Source: an uncultured Verrucomicrobiales bacterium | Lineage (GTDB): Bacteria > Verrucomicrobiota > Verrucomicrobiia > Verrucomicrobiales > Akkermansiaceae | Assembly (NCBI GenBank): GCA_937969125.1 | Contig: CALBVA010000214.1 | Location: 1 to 6,961 of the forward strand | Length of the DNA stretch: 6,961 nucleotides | Reading direction: 5' to 3' | Shown here: one piece after another, positions 6,624 to 6,961 of the stretch | Numbering within the stretch: the first letter of the stretch is position 1 | Layout: each line of letters begins with the position of its first letter | Made by a program: the position numbers and the translations under genes | The notes under the pieces: generated by a model | Databases searched by the model: none | What the model saw: only the letters and a program-made list of their open reading frames with translations | Told to the model about the DNA's origin: nothing

Positions 6624-6676
6624 GGCAGGGAACATTTGTCATACAGAGGAATTTGTCTAGCCATCATCGGGTGGGC

Positions 6677-6705
6677 TTGACAGGCCATCGCGAAGCCGGA
6701 AGACT
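6677..6705 (+). promoter_or_regulatory. Candidate promoter for tRNA-Leu
   Basis: A perfect -35 consensus TTGACA (6677-6682) is followed by a 17-nt spacer and AAGACT (6700-6705), a -10 box with three of six matches. The predicted start would fall around 6712-6715, about 12-15 nt before the mature tRNA 5' end, which suits a tRNA gene. The exact -35 box and good placement support it; the poor -10 box limits confidence. Confidence 0.45.
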
Positions 6706-6726
6706 CCGCTCGTCTTCAGAGAAGAA

Positions 6727-6808
6727 GCCGGTGTGGCGGAATTGGTAGACGCGCGCGATTCAAAATCGTGTTTCCTCGGAAGTGCGGGTTCGATTCCCGC
6801 CGCCGGTA
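6727..6808 (+). tRNA. tRNA-Leu, anticodon CAA
   Basis: A full class II tRNA cloverleaf is visible. The acceptor stem pairs 6727-6733 with 6801-6807, including G-U pairs at the first and sixth positions, and A73 is at 6808. The D-arm runs 6736-6752 with GGTAGA in the loop. The anticodon stem is CGCGA (6754-6758) with TCGTG (6766-6770), and the loop TTCAAAA holds the anticodon CAA at 6761-6763, reading UUG. The long variable arm (6771-6783) folds as TTCC/GGAA, as expected for leucine. The T-arm is GCGGG, loop TTCGATT, CCCGC (6784-6800). The 3' CCA is not encoded (A73 is followed by CTT) and must be added by the tRNA nucleotidyltransferase. No clear terminator follows, only a short T-rich stretch. 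Confidence 0.97.
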
Positions 6809-6876
6809 CTTCTTTTGAAAAACATTGTAAATAAAGGGGGTGAGAGAGGGCTGTTGTTTGTTTTAAGGCCTGCTCG

Positions 6877-6953
6877 CAAAACCTACCCCCCCTGAAATGC
6901 AGCCAAGTGCAGGGGTAACGGGCAATAGCTTTTAGGCATGTGATTAGGTTTTG
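6877..6953. repeat. Nested inverted repeats downstream of tRNA-Leu
   Basis: CAAAACCTA (6877-6885) is perfectly complementary to TAGGTTTTG (6945-6953), nine pairs over a 59-nt interval. Inside it, CCCCTG (6889-6894) pairs with CAGGGG (6910-6915) across 15 nt. An additional GGGGGT at 6836-6841 can pair with ACCCCC at 6885-6890, which would compete with both. No gene is visible in 6809-6961 on either strand. The element could be a leader structure of a gene beyond the right edge, an operator, or chance; no T-tract directly follows, so it is not a clear terminator. Confidence 0.4.
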
Positions 6954-6961
6954 ATCGGTTA

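Noticed and set aside
6624..6726. Lysine riboswitch in front of dapB
   Set aside because: The whole gap to the divergent tRNA is about 100 nt, shorter than a lysine riboswitch with its expression platform, and no matching conserved segments are visible.
6727..6808. tRNA-Leu as an integration site for a mobile island
   Set aside because: No copy of the tRNA 3' end, integrase or mobility gene is visible in the 153 nt that follow; the right flank is too short to judge.
1..6961. CRISPR array, insertion sequence, toxin-antitoxin or defence system
   Set aside because: I saw no regularly spaced repeats, transposase motifs, terminal inverted repeats with target duplications or defence-type domains; all large genes are housekeeping or cell-surface functions.

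Overview
This window reads as an ordinary bacterial chromosome segment. It holds seven protein genes, all on the minus strand, and one tRNA gene on the plus strand near the right end. The protein families and coding composition suit a moderately GC-rich Gram-negative. The overall flavour (an mtRF-R-like release factor downstream of panB, and start sites without Shine-Dalgarno sequences) makes me lean towards Verrucomicrobiota or a relative. That placement is a recollection-based inference; the sequence alone does not prove it.

Layout from left to right. Positions 1-393 hold no gene I can support. Positions 394-2745 carry the acetolactate synthase pair, with ilvB upstream of ilvN in the direction of transcription and an 84-nt gap between them. 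Positions 2746-2912 are the ilvB leader, with a weak promoter candidate and a weak terminator candidate for the gene before it. Positions 2913-4043 encode a secreted NodB-type polysaccharide deacetylase with an extra C-terminal beta-rich region. Positions 4129-4177 hold a hairpin plus T-tract that probably ends the next transcript. Positions 4194-6623 form a tight operon read right to left: dapB, folK, panB, then a small GGQ release-factor-like gene. Its gaps are 6 nt and 8 nt, followed by a 17-nt overlap. A tRNA-Leu(CAA) gene at 6727-6808 is divergent from dapB. The last 150 nt are non-coding and rich in inverted repeats.

How the genes work together. The dapB operon supplies precursors from three pathways: diaminopimelate and lysine for peptidoglycan and protein, the pterin part of folate, and pantoate for pantothenate and CoA. 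PanB also ties to the neighbouring ilvBN genes, because acetolactate synthase starts the valine branch whose intermediate 2-ketoisovalerate is the PanB substrate, and PanB needs the folate cofactor whose synthesis FolK serves. So ilvBN, folK and panB are metabolically linked even though they sit in two transcription units. The release-factor-like protein is the one translation factor among metabolic genes.

I found no mobile element, CRISPR array, defence system or other clearly new system. The points most worth a second look are the mtRF-R-like gene in the dapB operon, a small overlapping reading frame with an A7 slippery run at the start of ilvN, the near-total lack of Shine-Dalgarno sequences, and nested inverted repeats at the right edge.
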